Source: Nitrospira sp. (GTDB taxonomy: Bacteria > Nitrospirota > Nitrospiria > Nitrospirales > Nitrospiraceae). From it: a stretch of 64,000 bases of DNA. A program made the translations under genes and the position numbers. Below, in pieces: positions 1 through 9,105 of the stretch. The stretch covers positions 186,001-250,000 of the forward strand of contig JANDJI010000002.1 of assembly GCA_024331125.1 (NCBI GenBank). Direction: 5' to 3'. Numbering within the stretch: position 1 is the stretch's first letter; every line of letters starts with the position of its first letter. Below the pieces are notes generated by a model. The model made no database searches and was not told the DNA's origin. It was given only the letters and a program-made list of their open reading frames with translations.

Positions 1-123
1 GCCACTTCCAGTGATTTCTGGGAGGGAGGGTGGTTCGATTACCCGGACAAGGAGCGGGCGCTCCGTGCCATGGAGCAGGCGGGCGTCACGGAACAGCGGC
101 GGTGTTCCCTCTGTAAACCCTGA
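1..123 (+). CDS. C-terminal end of an unidentified protein (partial)
   Basis: Frame 1 is open from the window edge to a TGA at 121-123, giving 40 residues that end in RRCSLCKP. The Trp/Asp/Glu/Lys-rich stretch before it (FWEGGWFDYPDKERALRAM) looks like real protein rather than a random frame. The CxxC near the end could be half of a metal site. The family cannot be named from so little. It lies 79 bases upstream of the permease gene on the same strand. A short GC hairpin with a TTCG loop sits at 170-181 but lacks a T-run. Confidence 0.45.
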   Translation, partial: ATSSDFWEGGWFDYPDKERALRAMEQAGVTEQRRCSLCKP

Positions 124-202
124 TCGAAGAATCCTCAACAAGGGGATGAGGAGCACGGATTGCCCCCCAGGGCTTCGGCCCCCCCGTGCTTCGGATTGAA
201 CG

Positions 203-1081
203 ATGCCTCGCTTCGTCTTGCTCTTGACGACCGTGATTTGGGGGGCGACGTTTCCGGCCACAAAGGCGGCTCTCGATCAAATTCCTCCGCTCTCGTTTTT
301 ATGTCTGAGATTTTTATTGGGGACCGTCCTGATCGGAATGTGGTTCGCGGCGGTGAACAGACGGCTTGTACGTGAAAAGCCGGTGATCGCCGCCGGAGCC
401 GTGGCGACGCTGTTCCTCTTTTGCGGCTACGTGTTGCAGACCGTCGGGCTCCGGTACACCAGCGCCTCCAATTCCGCCTTTTTGACGGTACTCTACGTGA
501 TATTCGTGCCGCTCTTTTTGAGGCGATTCGGAGGGCGGGTCCTGTTCGCGGCGACGGTGGCCGTGGCCGGGCTGTGGTTGTTGGTGAAGCCCAGCGCCGA
601 TGTGAACGTCGGCGACCTGTTGACGATCGGCTGCGCGGCGGCTTTTGCAGGCCATATCATTTGTCTTGAGCGATTCACCCGCCTCTTCGACGCTCCGTCG
701 CTCCTGGCCTGGCAGATGATCGCCGTCACGGCGCTGTTTGTCCCCATTGCATGGTGGGAACATGCGCCGCCCGGCGCCTTTGCGCCGACGACGGTTTTGT
801 TGATCGGGTTGGGGGTTACGGGAGTCTTGGCCACGGGAGCCTTCGCCGTGCAGATGTGGGTGCAGCAGCTCGTTCCCGCGCAGCAAGTGGCCTTGATCTT
901 CGCTTCCGAGCCGGTCTATGCCGCATGGCTCTCATGGTATTTTCTCGGCGAAACGCTGGATCTGCAAGGATGGATCGGCAGCGCGCTCATTTTGGTTGCG
1001 GTGCTGACGGGCGCCTTTGCAAGCCAATCTCCCCCGGCTGTTTCCCTCGTAGCCGATTCGGGATCGGAGCGCACGGTATAA
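203..1081 (+). CDS. DMT-superfamily (EamA) membrane transporter
   Basis: This 292-residue, very hydrophobic protein has about ten predicted membrane helices arranged as two EamA-type repeats. It opens with the typical first helix, including the motif TTVIWGATFPATKAAL; second-repeat features include the segment ASEPVYAAWLSWYFLGE, characteristic of drug/metabolite exporters. Length matches the family (about 290-300). These inner-membrane proteins export metabolites or amino acids, and the substrate cannot be read from sequence. The start at 203 has no clear Shine-Dalgarno site, but an upstream start would not add recognisable family sequence. A small conserved gene follows 48 bases downstream on the same strand. 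Confidence 0.85.
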   Translation: MPRFVLLLTTVIWGATFPATKAALDQIPPLSFLCLRFLLGTVLIGMWFAAVNRRLVREKPVIAAGAVATLFLFCGYVLQTVGLRYTSASNSAFLTVLYVIFVPLFLRRFGGRVLFAATVAVAGLWLLVKPSADVNVGDLLTIGCAAAFAGHIICLERFTRLFDAPSLLAWQMIAVTALFVPIAWWEHAPPGAFAPTTVLLIGLGVTGVLATGAFAVQMWVQQLVPAQQVALIFASEPVYAAWLSWYFLGETLDLQGWIGSALILVAVLTGAFASQSPPAVSLVADSGSERTV

Positions 1082-1129
1082 AAGCGAGGGCGGACGACGG
1101 TCATCACGGAGAGAAACGGGAGGTGTCGC

Positions 1130-1600
1130 ATGGCGCAAAAATTTGGAAACGGTCGCTGGGTGCGCGAAGGATTTCTCGATAACCGCACGGCGGGGACGGT
1201 CGTCGGCCAGGTCGTGTTTGCCGGCGTCGGTCCGGTCGATTTCTTTTTGCTGGGGGACTTCAAGGCCGATATTGCGGGGGAAGTGATTCGGTTTCGAAAC
1301 AGCCGATTTGAAGATGATGAAACGGCCGTACAGGTGATCGGCGACATGGAGAATCCTCAAATCGGAACGGTCAACCTCATCTCGCTTGACCCGCATCCCA
1401 ATCTGATGCCGCACCCATACGTGGAATGGTTCTCGCTCAAGAAGGAGCATTATCGATTTGAACTGAACGCGGATGACGCTTGGATCGTGCGGGCGGATGA
1501 GCTCGAAGCGATCGATCGGGAAAGCGGGAGAATTCGTCGGTCGTTGGCCGCTCAACTGCCGGCTCAACCGGCGTCGAACAATGAGTCGGAGTGGGTTTGA
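1130..1600 (+). CDS. conserved hypothetical protein, 156 aa
   Basis: The start ATG has a strong Shine-Dalgarno site (GGGAGGTG just upstream), which supports a real gene. The soluble product is mixed alpha/beta, with no signal peptide, membrane segment or Cys clusters. It has a Gly/Val-rich first half and an acidic second half. I do not recognise the family. It follows the permease gene by 48 bases and may be co-transcribed. No function is proposed. Confidence 0.7.
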   Translation: MAQKFGNGRWVREGFLDNRTAGTVVGQVVFAGVGPVDFFLLGDFKADIAGEVIRFRNSRFEDDETAVQVIGDMENPQIGTVNLISLDPHPNLMPHPYVEWFSLKKEHYRFELNADDAWIVRADELEAIDRESGRIRRSLAAQLPAQPASNNESEWV

Positions 1601-1776
1601 GAAGAAGCCGCCGCTCGCCTCTATAAGCTTCGCCGATAAATTCGCCTACTAAACCGGCCGCCTTGGATCATAGCTCAGAGAAGGGCGCCGTTCCATTCCA
1701 TCTTGAGACGGCGGACTGGCCGCCGTGACCGTTGGAGCATCCTGCAGGCCAGCCGTTTCCTGAAGCGGGAGCGAAC

Positions 1777-2844
1777 TTAGGCCGGGATGTTCTCGGCCGG
1801 AGTTTGAACGGGGATCGTCATGTCGATGGGGCGTTTCAGAATGCCACGATCCGGTTCCTGTTTGGCCGATTCCTGCTTCGTTTTTCCCTCCCGCACGTAT
1901 TCGGGCACCTCTCGAATGTCCCATACCAGGCCGAGTCGCTCCAGCAGCTTCAGCCCGTAATAGGTGAGGTCGATCTCCCACCAATAGAATCCCTGCCTGG
2001 TGGAGGCCGGATAATAATGGTGATTATTGTGCCAACCTTCTCCCATGGTAATGAGGGCAAGGATGAAATTGTTCCGGCTGTCGTCTCCTGTTTTGTAACG
2101 CTGCGATCCGTAGACGTGCGACAGGGAGTTGATGGTGAAGGTGCCGTGGGCAAGGGCGACGGTCGAGATGAAAAATCCCCAGATGAGCATTTGGGGGCCG
2201 TTGGTGCCGAGATGCGGAGCGGAAATTTCCAGCACGCGACCCAACCCGAACATGGCGAATCCGGTCAGGACGGGAATCACGATGTCGAATCGATCCAGAA
2301 ACCGCAACTCCGGAAACTTATAAAAATCGGCGATCGCCTTGAATCGGGGAGCGAAATGCGTTTGAGAAGTAAACCAGCCCATGTGAGACCAGAAAAACCC
2401 TCTCTGCCGCGGCGAGTGCACGTCGTCCGGCGTGTCGGAGGCGATATGGTGGTGACGGTGATGGCCCGCCCACCAGAGGGGGCCGCGCTGCACGCACATG
2501 CCGCCCAGCACCGCGAAGGCGAACTGAGTGGCGCGGGACGTTTTGAACGTGCGATGCGAAAAGTACCGGTGATACCATCCGGTAATCGCAAACATGCGAA
2601 TGAAATAAAAGGCCACCGCCACGCCGACGGCCGTCCAGCTCCAGCCCACCCAAAAGACTCCCAGACACATGAGATGGACCGCGATGAACGGGATGCTGCG
2701 GATCCAATCGAACTTGGGAGGGCCCTCCACCTTCATGTGCTCCAGGCCGGCCCACGAGTCGAACCAGCGAAGAAACGAGTACCATCGATCCCGGCCCGTC
2801 GTTTTCGGCTTCTCATCAGAGGGGGGCGTCAGCATGTTGGCCAT
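1777..2844 (-). CDS. acyl-CoA/acyl-lipid delta-9-type fatty acid desaturase
   Basis: This is a membrane-bound di-iron desaturase of about 355 residues. The three histidine boxes are visible: HRYFSH, HHRHHH and HNNHH (in GWHNNHHYYP), separated by hydrophobic helices. The family inserts a double bond into acyl chains using O2 and an electron donor. I chose the ATG at 2844 (MANML...) because a GGAGG sits 8 bases upstream; the frame stays open further upstream to 3000 but that extension is low-quality sequence. A flavin reductase and a cyclopropane synthase nearby (6.8-9.0 kb) would fit a membrane-lipid modification role. Substrate position is not proven. Confidence 0.9.
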   Translation of the reverse strand: MANMLTPPSDEKPKTTGRDRWYSFLRWFDSWAGLEHMKVEGPPKFDWIRSIPFIAVHLMCLGVFWVGWSWTAVGVAVAFYFIRMFAITGWYHRYFSHRTFKTSRATQFAFAVLGGMCVQRGPLWWAGHHRHHHIASDTPDDVHSPRQRGFFWSHMGWFTSQTHFAPRFKAIADFYKFPELRFLDRFDIVIPVLTGFAMFGLGRVLEISAPHLGTNGPQMLIWGFFISTVALAHGTFTINSLSHVYGSQRYKTGDDSRNNFILALITMGEGWHNNHHYYPASTRQGFYWWEIDLTYYGLKLLERLGLVWDIREVPEYVREGKTKQESAKQEPDRGILKRPIDMTIPVQTPAENIPA

Positions 2845-3263
2845 TCCATATACCTCCACGTCGTACAGACTGATGCAAGGCGGCGTTGAAGACAGGACAC
2901 AACCATCTCTCTGGGAGCTGAATTCGGCGGCGTTTGTGTGATGAAAATGAATGTAAGCCGCAGAGTCCGATCTCGCGCAAGATGGATGATAGGGGGGCAT
3001 TATACACGCAGCTCTTCAAAAATAAAACCGCTCATGATGATGACTCCGACTATTTTTTTGTGCGGTCATCGGCCTGGCGGATCGTCCGATCCCGTGCACT
3101 GTCCCTGTCGCCATTCCGGCGCGTCGGGAGTCGAAATCGTGAATACTGAGCATGTCGAAATGACGCTCCGAGAATGTACGATTGACGGGAGGCTGGTTCC
3201 ATATTGAAGAACCTGATTGAAAGACCTGGAATAGTTTTTCGACACCCTGCTACAATGCGCAAG
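2845..3263. other. divergent intergenic region between desaturase and hemE
   Basis: These 419 bases separate divergently transcribed genes. The best promoter-like sequence points toward the desaturase (separate entry, 2999-3027). Toward hemE there is only a weak candidate: TACAAT at 3251-3256 just before the start codon, which if used would give an almost leaderless message. I see no RNA gene or other ORF of merit. Confidence 0.5.
2999..3027 (-). promoter_or_regulatory. candidate sigma-70 promoter for the desaturase gene
   Basis: Read on the minus strand there is a perfect TATAAT (2999-3004), with a weak TTTTAT -35 (3022-3027) 17 bases upstream. Initiation near 2992 would give a leader of about 150 nt before the desaturase start. 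The -35 matches the consensus poorly, so this is only a candidate. Confidence 0.35.
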
Positions 3264-4289
3264 ATGAACGATCGTTTTTTAAGGGCCTGCCGCCGAGAGC
3301 CGGTCGACTGTACCCCGGTCTGGTTCATGCGCCAAGCCGGGCGCTATATGGCCGAGTACCGGGCGCTGCGCGCCAAACACTCGATTCTTGAGATGTGCAG
3401 GACGCCGGAACTGGCCGCTCAAGTGACGCTCCAGCCGATCGATCGGTTTCCCCTCGATGCCGCGATCATTTTCGCGGACATTCTGCTCCCCCTTGAGCCG
3501 ATGGGTATGGATCTGGAGTTCGCGCAAGGTGAAGGGCCGGTGATCCATAATCCGATCCGTGACCGCGCGTCGGTGGATCGGCTGAAGGTCGGAGACGGAG
3601 ACGAGCTTGACTATGTGGCCGAAGCCATCAAACTGACCAGCCGCGCCCTCGATGGGAAAGTGCCGTTGATCGGCTTTGCCGGCGCGCCGTTCACATTGGC
3701 CAGTTACGCGATCGAAGGCGGCGGATCGCGCAACTATCTTCATACCAAGCAGATGATGTACGGCGATCCCGCGTCGTGGCACAAACTGATGGACAAGTTC
3801 GCCAGGGTTATTACGGGCTACCTTCGGCGTCAAATCAGAGCGGGCGCCCAAGCCGTCCAGCTTTTCGACAGTTGGGTGGGGTGTCTGTCCCCCGGGGATT
3901 ATGCGGAATATGTGTTGCCGCATGTGCAGGTGATTTTCGAGGGACTCAAACGGGAAGGGGTGCCGATGATTCATTTCGGGACCGGCACGACGGCGCTTCT
4001 TCGACTGATGCGCGAGGCGGGAGGCGACGTCATCGGCCTCGATTGGCGGGTGCGCCTGGATGACGGATGGGCGGCGGTAGGGCACGATCGGGCCGTGCAA
4101 GGAAACTTGGACCCGCTCGTATTGTTCGCCCCGCTCCCCGAAATTGAGCGCCGGGTTGAAGACATCCTGCGGCGCGCCGGCGGACGGCCGGGCCACATCT
4201 TCAATCTCGGTCACGGCATTCTTCCGACGACGCCGGTCGATCGCGTCGCCGCGACGATCGACATGGTGCATAAACTCAGTCAACGGTAA
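3264..4289 (+). CDS. hemE: uroporphyrinogen decarboxylase
   Basis: HemE removes the four acetate carboxyls of uroporphyrinogen III to give coproporphyrinogen III, in the cytoplasm. The N-terminal signature is clear (PVWFMRQAGRYMAEYRA), as are FPLDAAIIFADIL and GFAGAPFTLASYAIEGG. About 341 residues is normal for the family. I place the start at ATG 3264 (MNDRFLRACRREPVD), which aligns with known HemE N-termini; ATG 3255 and an earlier in-frame start also exist. There is no strong Shine-Dalgarno site. hemH and hemG follow on the same strand, making a late haem operon. Confidence 0.96.
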   Translation: MNDRFLRACRREPVDCTPVWFMRQAGRYMAEYRALRAKHSILEMCRTPELAAQVTLQPIDRFPLDAAIIFADILLPLEPMGMDLEFAQGEGPVIHNPIRDRASVDRLKVGDGDELDYVAEAIKLTSRALDGKVPLIGFAGAPFTLASYAIEGGGSRNYLHTKQMMYGDPASWHKLMDKFARVITGYLRRQIRAGAQAVQLFDSWVGCLSPGDYAEYVLPHVQVIFEGLKREGVPMIHFGTGTTALLRLMREAGGDVIGLDWRVRLDDGWAAVGHDRAVQGNLDPLVLFAPLPEIERRVEDILRRAGGRPGHIFNLGHGILPTTPVDRVAATIDMVHKLSQR

Positions 4290-4381
4290 GGACGACGGAG
4301 ATCTTCTCGCGCGCTCGCCCTCTCATGCTCGCGACCTGCGCCATGTTTTGACCGCCCTCTTTGAAAGACACGGATGGAACA

Positions 4382-5332
4382 ATGCCGGAACAGAGACGTC
4401 ACATCGCCGTGTTGCTGATGGCCATGGGGGGACCCGATTGCCTGGAAAACGTCGAGCCTTTTTTGCTGGACGTGCGCGGAGGGCGGCCGACCCCTCCCGA
4501 ACTTGTCGAAGAAATTCGGGAGCGATATCGAGCCACCGGCGGACAGTCTCCGGCTCTCGGCATTACGCGACGCGTCGCCGAACGGTTGGAGCGGCGTTTG
4601 AATGAATCGGGAGAAGGACGGTACCGGGTGTCCGTGGGAATGCGCCACTGGCATCCATACATCAAAGACGCCTATGCCGAGCTGTTGAAAGAAGATCCCG
4701 AACAGGTGATCGGGGTCTGCATGGCGCCGCAGCAGTCGTCGCTCAGCACCGGGGCGTACAAGAGAAAGGTCGAAGAGGCAAGGGCGGCTCTGCAAAGCGC
4801 CGTACCGGTCGGCTACGTCGGCGCTTGGAATACGCATCCCACGCTGATCGCGGCTATCGTCGATCGTATCGAACAGGCGCTGCTCAAGTTTTCGGCCGAC
4901 GAGCGAGACCGTGTTCCGGTCCTCTTTACGGCTCACAGTCTGCCGGAGCGGATCGTCGCTCAGAACGATCCCTATCCCATGGAGGTCAAGGCGACGGTTG
5001 ATGCCGTCACCGCCCGTCTGGGAGGGAGACCGACGACGTTCGCGTACCAGAGCCAAGGGCGATCCGACGAGCCATGGCTGGGGCCGACGGTGGAGGAGGC
5101 GCTCGATCTCCTGCATCGGGCAGGACACAGGCAAGTGGTGGTGGCGCCGATCGGCTTCATCTGCGACCATGTCGAAACGCTCTATGATATCGACATTGAG
5201 TTCAAGCAACGGGCATCGGGCTTGGGAGTGCGGCTGGAACGTATGCCGATGCTCAACGACCATCCGGCTTTGGTCGAAGTCTTGGCCGACATTCTGATGG
5301 CGCACGACGCCGCATCCTCTCCTCAACGGTGA
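4382..5332 (+). CDS. hemH: ferrochelatase
   Basis: This enzyme inserts Fe(II) into a porphyrin. About 316 residues. The family's active-site His is in FTAHSLPERI, and the conserved acidic region is in GFICDHVETLYDID. The opening VLLMAMGGPDCLENVEPFL is the usual start of the family. The ATG at 4382 is chosen; a TTG 21 bases upstream is also in frame. The gene overlaps hemG by 4 bases (GTGA), so translation is likely coupled. With a HemY-type oxidase next door, the pathway could run through protoporphyrin or coproporphyrin; the sequence alone does not settle this. Confidence 0.96.
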   Translation: MPEQRRHIAVLLMAMGGPDCLENVEPFLLDVRGGRPTPPELVEEIRERYRATGGQSPALGITRRVAERLERRLNESGEGRYRVSVGMRHWHPYIKDAYAELLKEDPEQVIGVCMAPQQSSLSTGAYKRKVEEARAALQSAVPVGYVGAWNTHPTLIAAIVDRIEQALLKFSADERDRVPVLFTAHSLPERIVAQNDPYPMEVKATVDAVTARLGGRPTTFAYQSQGRSDEPWLGPTVEEALDLLHRAGHRQVVVAPIGFICDHVETLYDIDIEFKQRASGLGVRLERMPMLNDHPALVEVLADILMAHDAASSPQR

Positions 5333-6783
5333 AACGATTCCACACGGTCATCGTCGGCGGTGGAATCTCGGGATTGGCCGCCGCGTTTGCTTTGCAGGAA
5401 ACGGCGTCGGCAAGAGGCCTGTCCTGCCGCTGCACGGTGCTCGAATCCGCTTCCTATTGGGGAGGAAAGATCGTCACCCATCGGATCGGCGATCTCGTCA
5501 CCGAAGCCGGTCCGGATTCTTTCCTGTCACAAAAACAAGCCGGTCTCGACCTCTGCGCCAAATTGGGTCTTGCCGATCAGGTGATCAATACCAATGAGAC
5601 GGGCAAAAAGGCCTGTGTGCTGCGGGGCGGGCGGCTCTATGAATTGCCGGACGGATTAATTTCCTTTGCGCCGCGACAATGGAATCCCTTGTTGCGGAGC
5701 GGATTACTCGATTGGGTCGGGCTGGCACGAATGGGGCTGGAGACGCTGATCCCGCGCGGACCGGCGGAGGGGGACGAATCGCTGGCGTCGTTCTGCCGCC
5801 GCCGCTTCGGCCGTCAAGCGTTTGAACGGGTGTTGGAGCCGCTCATGGCCGGGATCTACGCGGGCGACGCCGAGCAAATGAGTCTCAAAGCGACGTTCCC
5901 CAGATTTTGGGAGCTGGAGCAGCGGCACGGCAGCGTCATACGAGGCATGATGGCCGCGAAGCGGGCGGCGCCGCAGGCTGTGCCCGGTCGTCCGCGGCAT
6001 ACGATGTTCGTGAGCCTCAAGAACGGGCTCGGCGACCTGGTGTCCGCCTTGACGGACCGGTTAAAGCAGCGAGACGTGGAACTTTGGTTGGAATGCAAGG
6101 TCGAGGCGTTACGGGTGCGGTCTCATCGGCCGGGCCGCTGGATGTACGATCTGATTCTCGATGACGGATCGGCGCTTTCTGCGGAGAGTCTGATTCTCGC
6201 GACGCCGGCCTATGTCTCCGCCGACCTGTTGCGACCGCTGTCTCCGATCGCCGGAGGGCTGCTCGACATGATTCCTTATGCCTCGACCGGCACCGTCGCG
6301 TTGGCGTATCCGGCCGAGCAGTTGGCCGGTGCGATCGAGGGGTTCGGGTTCGTGGTGCCCCGAACCGAGGGCCGCGATCTCCTGGCCGCGACGTGGACGT
6401 CGCTCAAATGGCCGCATCGCGCTCCGGTGGATCGGGTGTTGATTCGCTGTTACGTCGGCGGAGTGGGCCGCGACGACGTACTGAACCTTGATGATCGCGA
6501 GCTTGTGGCCAAGATTCGAGCTGAGCTTTCGGCTCTCTGCGGAGTCCGAGCGGAGCCGGTCTATGCCGAGGTGAATCGCTGGTGGAAGGCGATGCCGCAA
6601 TACACGGTGGGGCATCTTGACCGGCTGAATCAGCTTGAGGCGGCGTTGAGCCGCTATCCGGGGCTTGCGCTCACGGGCGCGGCCTATCGCGGGGTCGGGA
6701 TTCCGGATTGCATCCGCGATGGAACGGCGGCGGCGGAAAAGATCGCGCGAGACTTGTCGGGCGAAGGTCGCCACGCAGGATAG
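5329..6783 (+). CDS. hemG: FAD-dependent protoporphyrinogen/coproporphyrinogen oxidase (HemY type)
   Basis: The enzyme oxidises the porphyrinogen ring by six electrons using FAD. At 484 residues it starts with a Rossmann FAD-binding loop (VIVGGGISGLAAA) and carries the family segments SYWGGKIVTH, TEAGPDSFLSQ and, near the C-terminus, LALTGAAYRGVGIPDCI. This is the oxygen-dependent HemY/PPOX family, not the flavodoxin-like HemG. The start codon is GTG inside the hemH stop (4-base overlap). Third gene of the haem operon. Confidence 0.94.
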   Translation: MKRFHTVIVGGGISGLAAAFALQETASARGLSCRCTVLESASYWGGKIVTHRIGDLVTEAGPDSFLSQKQAGLDLCAKLGLADQVINTNETGKKACVLRGGRLYELPDGLISFAPRQWNPLLRSGLLDWVGLARMGLETLIPRGPAEGDESLASFCRRRFGRQAFERVLEPLMAGIYAGDAEQMSLKATFPRFWELEQRHGSVIRGMMAAKRAAPQAVPGRPRHTMFVSLKNGLGDLVSALTDRLKQRDVELWLECKVEALRVRSHRPGRWMYDLILDDGSALSAESLILATPAYVSADLLRPLSPIAGGLLDMIPYASTGTVALAYPAEQLAGAIEGFGFVVPRTEGRDLLAATWTSLKWPHRAPVDRVLIRCYVGGVGRDDVLNLDDRELVAKIRAELSALCGVRAEPVYAEVNRWWKAMPQYTVGHLDRLNQLEAALSRYPGLALTGAAYRGVGIPDCIRDGTAAAEKIARDLSGEGRHAG

Positions 6784-6814
6784 CGCCGGCGGTCTTTCGC
6801 GCCGTACGATTCGG

Positions 6815-8077
6815 TCAGCCGTACATCCATCTCCTCGTCAACGGCAGTTCGGTCGGGCCCTCGGTCTCTTGCAGACTGGCGAGGACCTGGTGGACGTTCA
6901 TCCATCCGCGGTGAAACCCCAACGACGTGCCGGCCAGATAAGCCCGCCAGATTCGCACCGTCCGTTCCCCTACGACTCGACGGGCTGCGTCCAATTGTCG
7001 TTCCAACCGTTGCGACCAGAGCGCGAGCGTGCGGGCATAGTGCGGTCGCAGGCTCTCGACGTCATAAATTTCGAACTGCCGCGCGCCCATTTCTCGAATG
7101 ATCGTATGCAGGTGGGCCAACTCATTGTTGGGAAAGACGTAGGTGTCGATGAAATCGTCGACGCCGGAGCCGACGGGGCGACCGTCGACATCGGACGACG
7201 TAAAACTGTGGTTGAGGATCAGTCCGCGATCGCGCAAGAGACGGCGGGCGACGAGGAAATAGGTCGAAAAATTCTTGAGGCCGACATGCTCGAACATGCC
7301 GACGCTTGCAATTTTGTCGAACGAACCCTCTCCGAACCGCGCCGGTGCGTGGCGGTAGTCCAAGAGATGCACTTCGGCTCGGCCTTCGAGTCCGGCTTGC
7401 CGAATGCGATCCCGAGCCAGCGTGAACTGATTGTCTGACAGGGTGATGCCGACGGCATGCACTCCGTACCGTTCGGCGGCGCGGATGATCAGCCCCCCCC
7501 AGCCGCAGCCGATGTCCAGGAACCGTTCGCCGGGACTCAATCGCAGCTTGCGGCAAATATGATCCAGTTTGGCCAGTTGCGCGACGTCGATCGTTTCCTC
7601 GCCGGTTTCAAAATAGGCGCAGGAATAGACCATCCGTTCGTCGAGCCAGAGGCGGTAAAAATCATTCCCCACGTCGTAGTGATGTTGAATGTCGGCGCGG
7701 TCTTGATGCGGCGGATGGTCGGTCGGCGTCGCCTCGACGCGCGCCGTCACCGGCGCGCCGCCGGCCGCCACGAGCTGTTCGGCTGCGGCGATGGCGGTCA
7801 TGATGTCGCCTTCGACGTCGATGCGTCCGTCGACGAAGGCCGTGGCAAGTCCTCCGAGCGTCGGATGGGCCAGCTCGACCAACACCGTCGGATCATGAAT
7901 CGACAAGACGGCTTGAGGCGCCATGCCGAGGTTCAGGCGTGATCCGTCGGGGAAGACGACGTCCAACGGCTGTCCGCCTTTCGCGCGGATCTCTTCCGCC
8001 AATTGACGAATCCGATGGGCGACGGCCTTGTCCGTGATCCAATTGGTCACCTGCGACAACAGATCTCGATGAGACAT
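6815..8077 (-). CDS. cfa: cyclopropane-fatty-acyl-phospholipid synthase family methyltransferase
   Basis: This SAM-dependent enzyme adds a methylene bridge across double bonds of membrane phospholipid acyl chains. 420 residues. A family N-terminal domain is followed by the catalytic domain: IQHHYDVGNDFYRLWLD, the SAM loop FLDIGCGWGGLIIRAAE, and the segment SVGMFEHVGLKNF. A GGAGG lies 5 bases upstream of the ATG. It converges on hemG with a 31-base gap. The desaturase at 1.8 kb would supply its unsaturated substrate, so together they suggest tuning of membrane fluidity. Some paralogues act on other lipids. Confidence 0.92.
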   Translation of the reverse strand: MSHRDLLSQVTNWITDKAVAHRIRQLAEEIRAKGGQPLDVVFPDGSRLNLGMAPQAVLSIHDPTVLVELAHPTLGGLATAFVDGRIDVEGDIMTAIAAAEQLVAAGGAPVTARVEATPTDHPPHQDRADIQHHYDVGNDFYRLWLDERMVYSCAYFETGEETIDVAQLAKLDHICRKLRLSPGERFLDIGCGWGGLIIRAAERYGVHAVGITLSDNQFTLARDRIRQAGLEGRAEVHLLDYRHAPARFGEGSFDKIASVGMFEHVGLKNFSTYFLVARRLLRDRGLILNHSFTSSDVDGRPVGSGVDDFIDTYVFPNNELAHLHTIIREMGARQFEIYDVESLRPHYARTLALWSQRLERQLDAARRVVGERTVRIWRAYLAGTSLGFHRGWMNVHQVLASLQETEGPTELPLTRRWMYG

Positions 8078-8256
8078 ACGTGCCTCCTGGGCCTGTCGAG
8101 GAATCTTTCCCTCTGGAGAGTATGGGCGGCTCGGCGTGCGTGATCCTGTGCGATCTTACCGTAAGACGGTCTTCCATTAAAATAGCGGGAAGAGCCGAGA
8201 TCGAATGACGGACGATCCGGATTACGGATTGTCGCAGCGACGCGACGTCATCCGCG

Positions 8257-8985
8257 CTACGGAAGAACGATCGCTTGTTGAGGGTAGCCGAGTTCCAACA
8301 GCATGGCCTCCACCGCATCGACCATGGGAGGAGGGCCGCACAAGAAAATGCGTGTTTCAGGTCCCGGAGGGGGGAGGTGTTGGCGCAACACGTCGGGCGT
8401 GACGCGGCCGGTTCCTTGCCGCCACCCGGAGGGAGGATTCTCCAAGAGGTGGTGACAGTGGAAGTTTGGATATTCTCGAACATTCCGTTCCCACTCCTGG
8501 CGGAAGATGATGTCCGCCTCGGTTTTGTTGGCGAAGATCAAAAACAGCTCGGCGTCGATCTGGTTGGCGAGAATCCAGCGGATGATCGAGATCATCGGCG
8601 TGATGCCGGTGCCGCCCGCGACGAAGCCGACCTGTTTGGCCATGCCGTCCACCCAGTGACCGCCGGCATTCGGTCCGCTCATCAAGACCGTATCGCCGAT
8701 GCGTTGCTCGTGCAGGTATCGGGAAACAAGCCCTGTTTCGTACCGTTTGACGGTCAGATCGAAATGGCCCGTGACTCCCGGCAGAGACGACGGGGTGTAG
8801 GCCCGTTTCACGGTCTTGCCGTTGATGGTGGCGTGGACGTAGAGAAAGTCTCCGGGCAACATGTCCAGTGTCGCGCCGGCAGGGAGTTCAAACCGGAATG
8901 TCTTGGTGTCGTGCGTATCCGGCTCAATCCGGATCAGTTTGTAAGGAACTGGTGACGCGGTTTTGATGCGAGCGATCGGGTTCAT
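8257..8985 (-). CDS. FAD/NAD(P)H-binding oxidoreductase (ferredoxin reductase family)
   Basis: A 242-residue flavin reductase of the cytochrome-b5-reductase/FNR fold. The FAD site is RAYTPSS, the NAD(P)H phosphate loop is GGTGITPM, and the C-terminal CGPPPMVDAVEAML motif is intact. There is no fused 2Fe-2S domain, so electrons must go to a separate acceptor. It lies upstream of, and co-oriented with, the cyclopropane synthase (180-base gap). With a desaturase at 1.8 kb it could be that enzyme's electron donor, which is inference. The start ATG has no perfect Shine-Dalgarno site. Confidence 0.88.
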   Translation of the reverse strand: MNPIARIKTASPVPYKLIRIEPDTHDTKTFRFELPAGATLDMLPGDFLYVHATINGKTVKRAYTPSSLPGVTGHFDLTVKRYETGLVSRYLHEQRIGDTVLMSGPNAGGHWVDGMAKQVGFVAGGTGITPMISIIRWILANQIDAELFLIFANKTEADIIFRQEWERNVREYPNFHCHHLLENPPSGWRQGTGRVTPDVLRQHLPPPGPETRIFLCGPPPMVDAVEAMLLELGYPQQAIVLP

Positions 8986-9105
8986 ACGGGAGGGCCATCA
9001 TACGAGGTCGATCCCTTTGGCGCAATCCCAAAATGCGGCGCTCCAACCGTTTGCCGTATTTGCAAGGTGGCTGAAGAGGATTTCTACAGGCAAGGGGCGG
9101 AGGGG

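Noticed and set aside
170..181. GGGC-TTCG-GCCC hairpin as a terminator
   Set aside because: Only 4 bp of stem and no T-run follows.
3251..3262. TACAAT as the hemE promoter giving a leaderless message
   Set aside because: No acceptable -35 at 16-18 bases; kept only as a remark in the intergenic entry.
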